Shown here in pieces: positions 1-8,390 of a stretch of 39,677 nt of DNA (position 1 is its first letter; each line of letters starts with the position of its first letter). The DNA comes from an uncultured Oscillibacter sp. (lineage in GTDB: Bacteria; Bacillota; Clostridia; Oscillospirales; Oscillospiraceae). The notes under the pieces are model-generated. The model was not told the origin of the DNA and ran no database searches. It was given only the letters and a program-made list of their open reading frames with translations. Where the stretch lies: contig CAJKKQ010000022.1 in NCBI GenBank assembly GCA_905200545.1, forward strand, positions 1-39,677, written 5' to 3'. Made by a program: the position numbers and the translations under genes.

Positions 1-174
1 ATCAACATCGACTCCGACCTGCGTCTGGCCATGACCGGCACCATCCGTAAGTTCATGGCGGAGCATCCCGATAAGTTCGATCCCCGCGAGTATCTCAAGC
101 CCGCCCGCGCCGCCATCAAGGAGCTGGTGGCCCACAAGATCGTGGACGTTCTGGGCTGCGACCACAAGGCCTGA
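1..174 (+). CDS. fba: Fructose-bisphosphate aldolase, class II, C-terminal fragment
   Basis: The frame is open from the first base and encodes the last 57 residues, ending in TGA. The fragment begins with the INIDSDLRLA motif and continues through a PREYLKPAR-like stretch and a KELV helix, which is typical of the C-terminus of class II (zinc-dependent) aldolases. That enzyme cleaves fructose-1,6-bisphosphate to dihydroxyacetone phosphate and glyceraldehyde-3-phosphate in glycolysis. The zinc ligands and catalytic residues lie before the window, so only the tail is seen. A strong hairpin terminator follows 30 bases later and separates it from the convergent exporter operon. A related tagatose-bisphosphate aldolase cannot be excluded from this tail alone. 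Confidence 0.82.
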   Translation: MNIDSDLRLAMTGTIRKFMAEHPDKFDPREYLKPARAAIKELVAHKIVDVLGCDHKA

Positions 175-204
175 TCGTTCATTTCAACTGCATAACCTCA
201 CCTT

Positions 205-245
205 AAAAAAGGAAGGAGACGCGGATGCGTCTCCTTCCTTTTTTC
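205..245. terminator. Bidirectional rho-independent terminator
   Basis: Arms AAAAAAGGAAGGAGACGC (205-222) and its perfect complement (227-244) form an 18-bp stem with a GGAT tetraloop. A-tracts and T-tracts at the two ends make it usable from both strands. It lies between the convergent aldolase and ABC exporter genes. Confidence 0.93.
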
Positions 246-265
246 TTTGGCAGGCGGGATCGGGC

Positions 266-2098
266 TCAGGAGAGCTCGAACATGCCGTGGTAGAGCTGGT
301 AATATTCTCCCCGCCGGGCCAGGAGCTGCTCGTGGTCGCCCTGCTCCACCACAGCGCCGTTTTCCAGAACGATGATGGCGTTGGCGTTGCGGACGGTGGA
401 GAGACGGTGGGCGATGACGAACACCGTCCGGCCCTCCATCAGCTGGTCCATGCCCTTTTCAATGAGGGCCTCCGTCCGGGTGTCGATGGAGGAGGTAGCC
501 TCATCCAAAATCAGCACCGGCGGATCCGCCACAGCAGCCCGGGCGATGGCCAGCAGCTGCCGCTGGCCCTGGGAGAGGTTGGCGCCGTCTCCGGTGACCA
601 TGGTGTCATAGCCCTGGGGCAGGCGGCGGATGAAGGAGTCCGCGTTGGCGATGACCGCCGCCCGGCGGACTTCCTCGTCGGTGGCGTCCAGCTTGCCGAA
701 GCGGATGTTGTCCGCCACGGTGCCGGTGAAGAGGTGGGTGTCCTGGAGCACCACGCCGAAGCAGCGGCGCAGATCCGCCTTTCGGATACGCCGGATATCG
801 ATACCGTCAAAGGTGACGGAGCCGCCGGAGACGTCGTAGAAGCGGTTGATGAGGCTGGTGACGGTGGTCTTTCCGGCGCCGGTGGAGCCCACGAAGGCGA
901 TCTTCTGGCCGGGCTTTGCATAGAAGGACAGGCCGTGGAGAATGGTGCGCCGCCCGTCGTAGGAGAAGGAGACGTCATGGAAGCGGACGTCCCCCCGCAG
1001 GGGGATCGGCGGCTGATCCGGAGCAGCGCTGTCCTGCCAGATCCACTGGGCCGCCCGGCCCGGCTGGGCGGGCAGGCGGGTGAGGGTTACGGTGCCCGTG
1101 TCCTCCTCCGGCGGCTGCTCCATGGCGGTAAAGACCCGCTCGGCACCGGCCATGGCGGAGAGGAGGAAGTTGCCCTGCTGGGTGAACTGGTTGATGGGCA
1201 TGGCGGACTGGCGCACCAGCACCAGATAGCTGGCAAGGCTTCCCACGTCGGACAGGCCCAGAATCACCATCACCCCGCCCAGCACGGCGATGACGGCGTA
1301 GTTGAGGTAGGAGATGGACACCACCGCCGGGATCATGGTGGCGGCATAGCTCTGGGCGCTGACGCCCGCCCGGCGCAGCTGCTCATTGCGCTCCGCAAAG
1401 CCCTGAAGGTTGGCCTCCTCGTGGTTGAAGACCTTTACGACTTTTTGCCCGGAGACCATCTCCTCGATATAGGCGTCCAGCTCGCCCAGGCTGGACTGCT
1501 GGCGGTTGTAGTAGAACTTGCTGCGCCGTCCGCTGTATCGGATATAGAAGAACATGGCGGCGTAGCCCAGCACCACGATAAGGGTCAGGCGCCAGTTGAG
1601 GATGAACAGCAGTGCCAGGGTGCCCACTACCTGGACAAAGCTCTGGATGATCATGGCAAAGCTGTTGTTGAGGGCGTCGGAGATGGTGTCCACGTCATTG
1701 GTGAAGAGGCTCATGAGGTCGCCCTTGCGGTTGGCGTCAAAGAAGCCCAGGGGCAGAGTCTGCAGATGGACGAACAGATCCCGGCGGATATCCCGCAGGA
1801 TCTTCTGGGCCGCCCGCACCATCAGCTGGGTATAGCCCAGGGTGGAGAGGGCACCGGCGGCATAGATGGCTGCCGCCGTGGCCACACCGGCGATGAGCCC
1901 CGCCCGGCTGCCTGCCTGGACCACCTGGTTGACAATGGGTTTGATCATGTAGGTACCCAGGAGGTTGGCGGAGGCGCTGACGGCCGCCAGAATCCCCACC
2001 AGCACCAACAGCACCCGGTGGCGCCTCAGATAGTCAAGAAGCCGGGAGAGGGTGTGCCGCAAATCTTTGGGACGGCTGCCGTTAAATGGCTTCGCCAT
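266..2098 (-). CDS. ABC exporter half-transporter, catalytic partner (610 aa)
   Basis: This is a fused membrane and ATPase subunit of a type IV (MsbA/LmrA-like) exporter. Residues about 25-320 hold six predicted membrane helices. Residues about 370-605 are the nucleotide-binding domain, with Walker A GSTGAGKT (404-411), a degenerate signature LSQGQ (508-512, Q in place of G) and Walker B LILDE (529-533) with the catalytic Glu533 intact. The start overlaps the end of the upstream ABC gene by 17 bases, which suggests translational coupling. The changed signature complements the degenerate Walker B of the partner, as in known asymmetric heterodimers (TM287/288, BmrCD). The MarR neighbour fits a drug or toxic-compound exporter, but the substrate is unknown. 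Confidence 0.92.
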   Translation of the reverse strand: MAKPFNGSRPKDLRHTLSRLLDYLRRHRVLLVLVGILAAVSASANLLGTYMIKPIVNQVVQAGSRAGLIAGVATAAAIYAAGALSTLGYTQLMVRAAQKILRDIRRDLFVHLQTLPLGFFDANRKGDLMSLFTNDVDTISDALNNSFAMIIQSFVQVVGTLALLFILNWRLTLIVVLGYAAMFFYIRYSGRRSKFYYNRQQSSLGELDAYIEEMVSGQKVVKVFNHEEANLQGFAERNEQLRRAGVSAQSYAATMIPAVVSISYLNYAVIAVLGGVMVILGLSDVGSLASYLVLVRQSAMPINQFTQQGNFLLSAMAGAERVFTAMEQPPEEDTGTVTLTRLPAQPGRAAQWIWQDSAAPDQPPIPLRGDVRFHDVSFSYDGRRTILHGLSFYAKPGQKIAFVGSTGAGKTTVTSLINRFYDVSGGSVTFDGIDIRRIRKADLRRCFGVVLQDTHLFTGTVADNIRFGKLDATDEEVRRAAVIANADSFIRRLPQGYDTMVTGDGANLSQGQRQLLAIARAAVADPPVLILDEATSSIDTRTEALIEKGMDQLMEGRTVFVIAHRLSTVRNANAIIVLENGAVVEQGDHEQLLARRGEYYQLYHGMFELS

Positions 2099-3827
2099 GG
2101 ATGGCCCCTCCTTTCATTTGAGAATCGTAGATCTCCTGATAGATCCGATCCGACGCCAGCAGCTCCTGGTGGGTGCCTACGGCGTGGATATGGCCGTCCT
2201 CCAGGATCACGATCTTGTCGGCGTCCATGACGGAGGTGATCCGCTGGGCGATGATGAGCTTGGTGACCTGGGGCAGGGCACGCAGGTTGGTCCGGATCCT
2301 GGCCTCGGTGGCGGTGTCCACCGCGCTGGTGGAGTCGTCGAAGATCAGCACTTTCGGACGCTTGAGCAGTGTTCGGGCGATGCACAGCCGCTGCTTCTGC
2401 CCGCCGGAGACGTTGACGCCCCCCTGGCCCAGATCCGTGTCCAGGCCGTCGGGCATCTTTTCCAGGAATTCGTCGGCACAGGCAGCTCGGCAGGCGGCCC
2501 ACAAGGTCTCGTCGGAGGCCTCCGGATCCCCCCAGCGGAGGTTATCCCGGATGGTGCCGGAGAAGAGGACGTTCTTTTGCAGCACGATGCCCACCGCGTC
2601 CCGCAGGGCGCAGAGGCGGTAGTCCCGCACGTCCCGTCCGCCCACCTTCACGGTACCGGAGGTGGCGTCGTAGAGCCGGGGGATCAGCTGTACCAGGGTG
2701 CTCTTGGCGGAGCCGGTGCCGCCGATGATGCCCACCGTCTCACCGGCGGCGATGTGGAGCTCCACATGGGACAATGCGTCCTTTTCCGCCGACTTGGCAT
2801 ACTTGAAGGAGACGTCGCAGAAATCCACGGAGCCGTCCGCCACGGTCTCCACGGGGTCGGCGGGATCCGCCAGGTCCGCCGGCTCCTCCAGCACCTCCCG
2901 GATGCGCCGGGCGCTGGCCAGGGAGCGGGTGAGGAGCAAAAAGACGTTGGAGATCATCATCAGGGAGTTCATCACCTGGAGCACATAGCTCAAAAATCCG
3001 GTGAGCTCGCCCACCTGCATGCTGCCCGCCAGGATAAAGTTCCCGCCGTACCACATGATGAGCACCACCGCCGTGTAGAACACCGCCTGAAAGGCGGGCA
3101 TGTTGAACTGGGCGAAGCGGAAGGTGTCCAGGCTGGCCTGGGTCAGCTCCTGGTTGACGGCGTCGAACTGCTCCGCCTCATAGTCGCCCCGGACAAAGGC
3201 CTTGATGGCCCGGATGGCGGTGAGGGCCTCCTGGACGCGGCCGTTGAGGTGATCCACCGCCCGCTGCTGGCGGTGGTAGAGAGGGCCCACCTTGCCCACG
3301 ATGAGAAAGAGGATCCCACCCAGAATGGGGGAGGCGATAACGAATACCAGTGCCAGCTTCCGGTTGAGGAAGAAGGCCAGGCCGATGCCCAGCACCAGCA
3401 TCACCGGAGAGCGCACCAGAGGCCGCAGCCCGGCGTTGATGACGTTCTGCATCACCGTCACGTCGGTGGTCATGCGGGTCACCAGGGAGGGAGCGGAGAA
3501 GCGGTCCAGGTTGGAAAAGGCGTAGGACTGGAGGCGGCGGTACTCCGCCAGCCGCAGCTGGGCGCCGAATCCGTAGGCCGCCCGGGCGGCAAACCGGGCG
3601 TAGGCCAGGCCCGTCAGCAGTGCCAGCAGGGCGCACAGCACCATCCAGCCGCCCTGGCGCAGCAGGTAGGGGATATCATGGGCGGGGACCCCCACGTCCA
3701 CGATATCCGTCATAATAAGTGGGATCGCCATTTCAAAAACGCACTCCAGAAGCAGCAGCACCACCGCTGCGGCCATCTCCCTGCGGTGAGGTCGCAGATA
3801 GGAAAAGACAACTTTCAGATCTTCCAT
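2082..3827 (-). CDS. ABC exporter half-transporter, degenerate-site partner (581 aa)
   Basis: The first structural gene of the exporter operon. Residues about 15-300 contain six predicted membrane helices, and the ATPase domain starts near 334. Walker A reads GGTGSAKST (369-377), with Ala where the P-loop usually has its last Gly. The signature VSGGQ (473-477) is normal. Walker B is LIFDD (494-498), so Asp498 replaces the catalytic Glu. This is the pattern of the non-catalytic site in heterodimeric exporters: its Walker motifs pair with the LSQGQ of the 610-residue partner, while its good signature serves the partner's intact site. It starts 15 bases after the MarR gene and overlaps the next gene. 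Heterodimer function is inferred from the motifs. Confidence 0.92.
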   Translation of the reverse strand: MEDLKVVFSYLRPHRREMAAAVVLLLLECVFEMAIPLIMTDIVDVGVPAHDIPYLLRQGGWMVLCALLALLTGLAYARFAARAAYGFGAQLRLAEYRRLQSYAFSNLDRFSAPSLVTRMTTDVTVMQNVINAGLRPLVRSPVMLVLGIGLAFFLNRKLALVFVIASPILGGILFLIVGKVGPLYHRQQRAVDHLNGRVQEALTAIRAIKAFVRGDYEAEQFDAVNQELTQASLDTFRFAQFNMPAFQAVFYTAVVLIMWYGGNFILAGSMQVGELTGFLSYVLQVMNSLMMISNVFLLLTRSLASARRIREVLEEPADLADPADPVETVADGSVDFCDVSFKYAKSAEKDALSHVELHIAAGETVGIIGGTGSAKSTLVQLIPRLYDATSGTVKVGGRDVRDYRLCALRDAVGIVLQKNVLFSGTIRDNLRWGDPEASDETLWAACRAACADEFLEKMPDGLDTDLGQGGVNVSGGQKQRLCIARTLLKRPKVLIFDDSTSAVDTATEARIRTNLRALPQVTKLIIAQRITSVMDADKIVILEDGHIHAVGTHQELLASDRIYQEIYDSQMKGGAIHGEAI

Positions 3828-3842
3828 ATCATGATATCCTCC

Positions 3843-4268
3843 TTACAGCAGATATCCGCCCAGATTGCGGTAGGCCCGGTCCAGAAAGCCAGTCAGTTGT
3901 TCCCGTTCCTCCCGGGAAAAGCCCTGAAGCATCCGCTCTTCCAGGGCGGAGCACTGCTCCTCCCAAAGCTGGAACGTCTCCCGGCCCTTGTCCGTCAGAC
4001 GTACCTCACCGGTGCGCCGGTCTGTGGCCGAGGCCGTCCGCATCAGTAGGCCGTCCCGCTCCATGCTCTCCAGCATCCGGCTGATGGCGGCGGGATCCAC
4101 CTCGCAGTAATAGGCCAGCTGCCGCTGGGAGAGGGGCTCCCGTGTCATCAGGGAGCGGAGCACCTTGGGCTGCCCCGGGGAGAGCCCGATGGCGCTCAGG
4201 TGGGGCCGCAGATCGTTTCGCATCAGATGGGCCGTCCGGGAGAGGAGGGTGTGAATGGCATAGCGCAT
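3843..4268 (-). CDS. MarR-family transcriptional regulator
   Basis: About 141 residues with the winged-helix arrangement of MarR proteins: a dimerising helix at the N-terminus, a recognition-helix region around LAYYCEVDPAAISRMLESMERDGLL, and the wing segment ATDRRTGEVRLTDKGRE. The chosen ATG at 4268 has GGAG about nine bases upstream. A TTG at 4283 and an ATG at 4277 are in frame, but the ribosome site would overlap them. It is the promoter-proximal gene of the exporter operon, 15 bases ahead of the first ABC gene. A perfect palindrome just upstream of its start, downstream of a consensus promoter, suggests it represses its own operon until a ligand binds. The ligand is unknown. Confidence 0.9.
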   Translation of the reverse strand: MRYAIHTLLSRTAHLMRNDLRPHLSAIGLSPGQPKVLRSLMTREPLSQRQLAYYCEVDPAAISRMLESMERDGLLMRTASATDRRTGEVRLTDKGRETFQLWEEQCSALEERMLQGFSREEREQLTGFLDRAYRNLGGYLL

Positions 4269-4285
4269 GCCGGTCATCTCCAATC

Positions 4286-4299
4286 ATTGATATATCAAT
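4286..4299. promoter_or_regulatory. Candidate MarR operator palindrome
   Basis: ATTGATATATCAAT is a perfect 14-bp palindrome, about 8-21 bases downstream of the predicted transcription start of the MarR-exporter operon and 18 bases before the chosen start codon. MarR proteins typically bind AT-rich palindromes in this position. Binding here is inferred. Confidence 0.65.
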
Positions 4300-4313
4300 T
4301 ATTATCGGGAAAA

Positions 4314-4342
4314 ATTATATCCGGAACCGGAGAAAGTGTCAA
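4314..4342 (-). promoter_or_regulatory. Sigma-A promoter of the MarR-exporter operon
   Basis: Read on the reverse strand, TTGACA (4342-4337) and TATAAT (4319-4314) are separated by 17 bases; both hexamers match the consensus exactly. The predicted start is near 4307, just ahead of the palindrome. Confidence 0.88.
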
Positions 4343-4358
4343 TGCCGGTATATGGGAT

Positions 4359-4387
4359 TTGTCTTTTGAAGAAAGCTGTGGTATACT
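4359..4387 (+). promoter_or_regulatory. Sigma-A promoter of pepD
   Basis: TTGTCT (4359-4364), a 17-base spacer and TATACT (4382-4387). The predicted start is near 4394, giving a short leader with AAAGGAG before the pepD ATG. It is divergent from the MarR promoter. Confidence 0.75.
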
Positions 4388-4422
4388 GTACGCACACAAA
4401 ACGATAAAGGAGTGTTTCTCAT

Positions 4423-5883
4423 ATGGAGTACAGGATCAAAGGCCTCCAGCCGGAGGCACTGTTCCGCTTTTTTGAGGACATCAGTGCCATTCCCCGGGGG
4501 TCCCACAATGAAAAAGCCATCAGCGATTACCTGGTGTCCTTCGCCAAGGAGCGGGGACTGTGGGTGAATCAGGACGCAGCCAACAACGTCATCATCAAAA
4601 AGCCCGCCTCCGCCGGAGCGGAAAACACCGCGCCGGTGATGCTCCAGGGCCACCTGGACATGGTGTGCGAGAAGCTGGCGGGCGTGGAGCACGACTTTGA
4701 GACGGAGGGCCTGGACCTCATCGTGGAGGACGGCGTCCTGCGGGCCAACGGCACCACCCTGGGCGGCGACAACGGCGCTGCGGTGGCGCTGATGATGACC
4801 GTTCTGGACGACGATTCCCTGCGTCATCCGCCTCTGGAGTGCGTATTCACCGTCTGTGAGGAGGTGGGCCTGGACGGCGCCAAGGCCCTGGACAAGTCCC
4901 AGCTGGACTCCCGCACCATGATCAACCTGGACTCCGAGGAGGAGGGCGTGGCCACCGTCAGCTGTGCCGGCGGCATGCGCTATGCCCTGGTGCGTCCTGC
5001 CCAGCGGGAGGAGGCCCACGGCTTCCCCATCTCCCTGGAGATCAGCGGCCTTTTGGGCGGCCACTCCGGCAGTGACATTCATAAGGAGCGCCGCAACGGC
5101 GTCAAGCTCATGGCCCGGGTGCTGCGGCACCTGACGGCGGGGAAGGACTGCCGCCTGATGGCCTTCGACGGCGGCAGCAAGGATAACGCCATTCCCCGTG
5201 AGTGCTCCGCCTCCGTTCTCTATCTCAACCGCGAAGAGGCGCAGAAGGCTCTGGAGGAAGCACAGGAGCTGGGCAAGGCCCTAGCGGAGGAGATTTTGCC
5301 CACGGAACCCTCCTTTGTCTTTACCGCCGCGGCAGGGGAGGAGCAGGACTGCCAAGTGCTCACCCCCCAGGCCGGACAAGCCCTGGTAAACGCTGCATGC
5401 CTGGCTCCCAACGGCGTGCGGGTGCGCAATCCCAAGCAGGGCAACTTTGTGGTGACCTCCCTGAACCTGGGTGTTGTGTGCTCCGCCGGCGAGCGGCTGG
5501 AGCTGGTGTTCGCTCCCCGCAGCAGCGTGGAGTCTTTGCAGGAGGAGACGGAGGAGGCCCTGGCCCTGCTGGCGGAGACCTTCGGCTTCACCACGGAGAT
5601 CACCGGCCGGTATCCCGGCTGGGCCTATGCGGAGCACTCTCCCATCCGGGATGTGTTCTGTGAGAGTTACAAGACCCTCTTCGGCGGGGAACTCTCCATC
5701 GAAGCCATCCACGCGGGACTGGAGTGCGGCCTCTTCTCCGAGGCTTTGCCGGGCCTGGACGCCATCGCCGTGGGCCCCACCATCCGGGGCTGCCACACCC
5801 CCGACGAGCACCTGCCGCTGGATTCCTTCACCCGGTTCTACCAGCTTTTAACAGACGTGCTGGCCAGACTGGCGGAAAAGTAA
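4423..5883 (+). CDS. pepD: Aminoacyl-histidine dipeptidase (Xaa-His, M20C)
   Basis: A 486-residue cytosolic metallo-dipeptidase, the usual length for PepD, which hydrolyses a broad range of dipeptides such as Xaa-His. Metal-binding motifs of the M20 fold are present: QGHLDMV with His77 and Asp79, LGGDNGAA with bridging Asp116, and CEEVGLDGA with the catalytic Glu pair 146-147. A later HAGLECG segment supplies the C-terminal ligand region. The ATG follows AAAGGAG by about ten bases and has its own promoter. The OPT transporter is next downstream, so the pair could import and split peptides, though each appears to have its own promoter. Confidence 0.95.
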   Translation: MEYRIKGLQPEALFRFFEDISAIPRGSHNEKAISDYLVSFAKERGLWVNQDAANNVIIKKPASAGAENTAPVMLQGHLDMVCEKLAGVEHDFETEGLDLIVEDGVLRANGTTLGGDNGAAVALMMTVLDDDSLRHPPLECVFTVCEEVGLDGAKALDKSQLDSRTMINLDSEEEGVATVSCAGGMRYALVRPAQREEAHGFPISLEISGLLGGHSGSDIHKERRNGVKLMARVLRHLTAGKDCRLMAFDGGSKDNAIPRECSASVLYLNREEAQKALEEAQELGKALAEEILPTEPSFVFTAAAGEEQDCQVLTPQAGQALVNAACLAPNGVRVRNPKQGNFVVTSLNLGVVCSAGERLELVFAPRSSVESLQEETEEALALLAETFGFTTEITGRYPGWAYAEHSPIRDVFCESYKTLFGGELSIEAIHAGLECGLFSEALPGLDAIAVGPTIRGCHTPDEHLPLDSFTRFYQLLTDVLARLAEK

Positions 5884-5928
5884 TATAAAATTCTCCCCAT
5901 TGCACAAAAATTCCCCGAAATTTATATT

Positions 5929-5956
5929 TTGCTTTCCATAATCGCTAAGATATGAT
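5929..5956 (+). promoter_or_regulatory. Candidate promoter of the OPT transporter
   Basis: TTGCTT (5929-5934), a 16-base spacer and TATGAT (5951-5956), in an AT-rich gap that has no evident terminator for pepD. The start would fall near 5963, about 50 bases before the gene. Confidence 0.55.
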
Positions 5957-6015
5957 AAAGTATTCGAGGCGTTTCGTTAAGAGATAGCAAAAAAGAAATA
6001 GAAAGGGTTTTTGGA

Positions 6016-7905
6016 ATGTCCAACAAAAACAGCGACTTTAAGCCGTACATACCGGCAGACCGTGTGGTACCGGAATTTACGGTGACGTCCGTCCTCATCG
6101 GCATCGTGCTGGCCATCGTGTTCGGCGCGGCCAACGCCTACCTGGGTTTGAAGGTAGGCATGACCATTTCCGCATCCATCCCCGCAGCCGTGATCTCCAT
6201 GGGTATCATCCGGGTGATCCTGCGCCGGGATTCCATTCTGGAGAACAACCTGGTCCAGACCATCGGCTCCGCAGGTGAGTCCGTGGCCGCAGGCGCTATT
6301 TTCACCCTGCCGGCCCTGTTCCTGTGGGCCAAGGACGGCATCATCGACATGCCCAGCGTGGTGACGTTGGGATTGGTTGCCCTGGTGGGCGGCGTCCTGG
6401 GCGTCATCTTCATGGTGCCCCTGCGCCAGGCCCTCATCGTGGAGGAGCACGGCGTGCTGCCCTTCCCCGAGGGCACCGCCTGCGCCGAGGTGCTGCTGGC
6501 CGGTGAAGAGGGCGGCAGCAAGGCCGGCGTGGTGTTCTCCGGCCTGGGCATCGCCGCTGCCTACAAGCTCATCAGCGATGGCTTCAAGGTCTTCCCCAGC
6601 GAGATCGGCCACGATATCGCCTTCTACAAGGGCTCTTCCATCGGCATCCAGGTGCTGCCCGCCCTGGCTGGTGTGGGCTACATCTGCGGTCCCAAGATCT
6701 CCAGCTACATGTTTGCCGGCGGCACCCTCAGCTGGTTCGTCATCATGCCCATGATCGCCCTCTTCGGCGGTGACGCCGTGGTGTTCCCGGGCTCCGATCC
6801 CATCAGCACCCTGGCACCCTCTGATCTGTGGGGCACCTATGTCAAGTACATCGGCGCCGGTGCCGTGGCTACCGGCGGCATCATCAGCCTCATCAAGAGC
6901 TTCCCCCTGATCGTGCGCACCTTCAAACAGGCCATGAAGGGCATGAAGAGCGCAGGCAAGGCCTCCACTCTGCGCACGGAGCAGGATATCCCCATGCCCG
7001 TGCTGCTCATCGCCATGGTGGTCATCGCTGTGGCCATCTGGCTGCTGCCTGCGTTCCCCGTGAACCTGCTGGGTGCAGTCATCGTGGTGGTGTTCGGCTT
7101 CTTCTTTGCCACCGTGTCCTCCCGGATGGTGGGCCTCATCGGTTCCTCCAATAACCCGGTGTCCGGCATGGCCATCGCCACCATTATCATCACCACCATT
7201 CTTCTGAAAGCCACCGGCACCGTGGGCACCACCGGCATGACCGGCGCCATCTGCATCGGCGGCATCATCTGCGTCATCGCCGCCATCGCAGGCGACTGCT
7301 CTCAGGACCTGAAGACCGGCTTCATCCTGGGCGCTACCCCCAAGAAGCAGCAGATCGGCGAGATCATCGGCGTCATCGCCTCTGCTGCCGTCATCGGCTT
7401 CGTGCTGTACCTGATGAACGCCGCCTGGGAGTTCGGCGGCAAGGAGATCCCCGCTCCCCAGGCCACCATGATGAAGATGCTGGTGGAAGGCATCATGAAC
7501 GCCCAGCTGCCCTGGGCCCTGATCCTTACCGGCGTGGGCGTTGCCATCGTGGTGGAGATCATGGGCGTCCAGGTGATGCCCTTTGCCGTGGGCATGTACC
7601 TGCCCTTCAGCCTCAGCGCCGGCATCATGGCCGGCGGCGTGGTTCGCTGGTTCATGGAGCGCCGCAAGAACGTCTCCGAGGAGGAGCGCCGGGCCGGCGT
7701 GGACCGGGGCGTCCTGTACACCTCCGGCCTCATTGCCGGTGAGGGCCTCATGGGCGTCGTTCTGGCGGGTTTGGCCGCTGCCAAGCTCAATATCGATGTC
7801 TCCGGCATCCTGAACCTGGGCGGCATCAGCTCCATCATTTCCATTATCGCCTTCGTGCTGCTGCTGGCCTCTTTGGTGAAGGTCTGCACCAGCGCCAAGA
7901 AGTAA
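6016..7905 (+). CDS. OPT-family oligopeptide transporter
   Basis: A 629-residue integral membrane protein with roughly 14-16 hydrophobic segments along its whole length. The N-terminal block VLAIVFGAANAYLGLKVGMT and the SSRMVGLIGSSNNPVSGMA stretch near residue 370 are hallmarks of the OPT superfamily, which takes up small peptides or metal-chelate conjugates by proton coupling. The length is normal. The ATG lies nine bases after GAAAGGG. The PepD neighbour supports a peptide role, but the substrate is not shown by sequence. The PqqD-like gene that follows is separated by a GC-rich hairpin, so read-through may be partial. Confidence 0.93.
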   Translation: MSNKNSDFKPYIPADRVVPEFTVTSVLIGIVLAIVFGAANAYLGLKVGMTISASIPAAVISMGIIRVILRRDSILENNLVQTIGSAGESVAAGAIFTLPALFLWAKDGIIDMPSVVTLGLVALVGGVLGVIFMVPLRQALIVEEHGVLPFPEGTACAEVLLAGEEGGSKAGVVFSGLGIAAAYKLISDGFKVFPSEIGHDIAFYKGSSIGIQVLPALAGVGYICGPKISSYMFAGGTLSWFVIMPMIALFGGDAVVFPGSDPISTLAPSDLWGTYVKYIGAGAVATGGIISLIKSFPLIVRTFKQAMKGMKSAGKASTLRTEQDIPMPVLLIAMVVIAVAIWLLPAFPVNLLGAVIVVVFGFFFATVSSRMVGLIGSSNNPVSGMAIATIIITTILLKATGTVGTTGMTGAICIGGIICVIAAIAGDCSQDLKTGFILGATPKKQQIGEIIGVIASAAVIGFVLYLMNAAWEFGGKEIPAPQATMMKMLVEGIMNAQLPWALILTGVGVAIVVEIMGVQVMPFAVGMYLPFSLSAGIMAGGVVRWFMERRKNVSEEERRAGVDRGVLYTSGLIAGEGLMGVVLAGLAAAKLNIDVSGILNLGGISSIISIIAFVLLLASLVKVCTSAKK

Positions 7906-7920
7906 GATCCGCTGTATCCA

Positions 7921-7967
7921 ACAGGCACGGTCCGCCCGCAAGGGCCGGCCGTGCCTGTGCGGTTTTC
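7921..7967 (+). terminator. Hairpin after the OPT gene, possible weak terminator
   Basis: ACAGGCACGG (7921-7930) pairs perfectly with CCGTGCCTGT (7949-7958) around an 18-base GC-rich loop. Only a short TTTT occurs after it, so termination may be partial. Confidence 0.5.
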
Positions 7968-8015
7968 CCGGGCCGCTTCCGCGGCCCCAACTCAAGACAA
8001 GGAGGGCTGCGTCCC

Positions 8016-8390
8016 ATGAAGAAGAAGCAGTCTGAAAACTATCTGGAATACGTGCCTGTCCGCACGCCGGAGACGGAGTTCACCGTGGATGAGACCGGTA
8101 TCGTCACCCTCACCAAGGAGTGGACGGGATTTTACAACCGCATCGCCCAGCGCTTTTTCCATAAGCCCCGGGTCAGCCATATCGCCCTGGACGGCTACGG
8201 CAGCTTCATCTGGAAGCTCATTGACGGAGAGCGGGACGTATACGCCATCTCCCAGAAGCTGGACACTGCGTATCCCGGCATGGAGAAATCCCTGCCCCGG
8301 CTCATCAAGTTCCTGGAGATCCTCCGGGATCACCATTTTATCGTCTGGAAAGAGGAGGAAAAGCGGGCAAAAGGGGAGAAGCGCAAATGA
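8016..8390 (+). CDS. PqqD-like (RRE-fold) protein
   Basis: 124 residues resembling the PqqD family: a short strand region (TEFTVDETGIVTLTKEWTG), a central VSHIALDGYGSFIWKLIDGERDVYAISQKL winged-helix-like block, and a C-terminal helix ending at FLEILRDHHFIVW. The family includes the PqqD chaperone and the RiPP recognition element, which binds precursor peptides. No precursor peptide, radical SAM enzyme or PQQ gene is nearby, so a biosynthetic role is not supported here. The gene overlaps the next one by four bases (ATGA), indicating translational coupling. It follows the OPT transporter, which suggests a peptide-handling unit by context only. Confidence 0.78.
   Translation: MKKKQSENYLEYVPVRTPETEFTVDETGIVTLTKEWTGFYNRIAQRFFHKPRVSHIALDGYGSFIWKLIDGERDVYAISQKLDTAYPGMEKSLPRLIKFLEILRDHHFIVWKEEEKRAKGEKRK

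Noticed and set aside
287..2230. Long forward open frame opposite the ABC exporter gene
   Set aside because: Mirror frame in GC-rich DNA; the reverse strand encodes a full ABC transporter. The same applies to long frames opposite the second ABC gene, the OPT transporter, the helicase, ligA, murD, glmM and ruvB.
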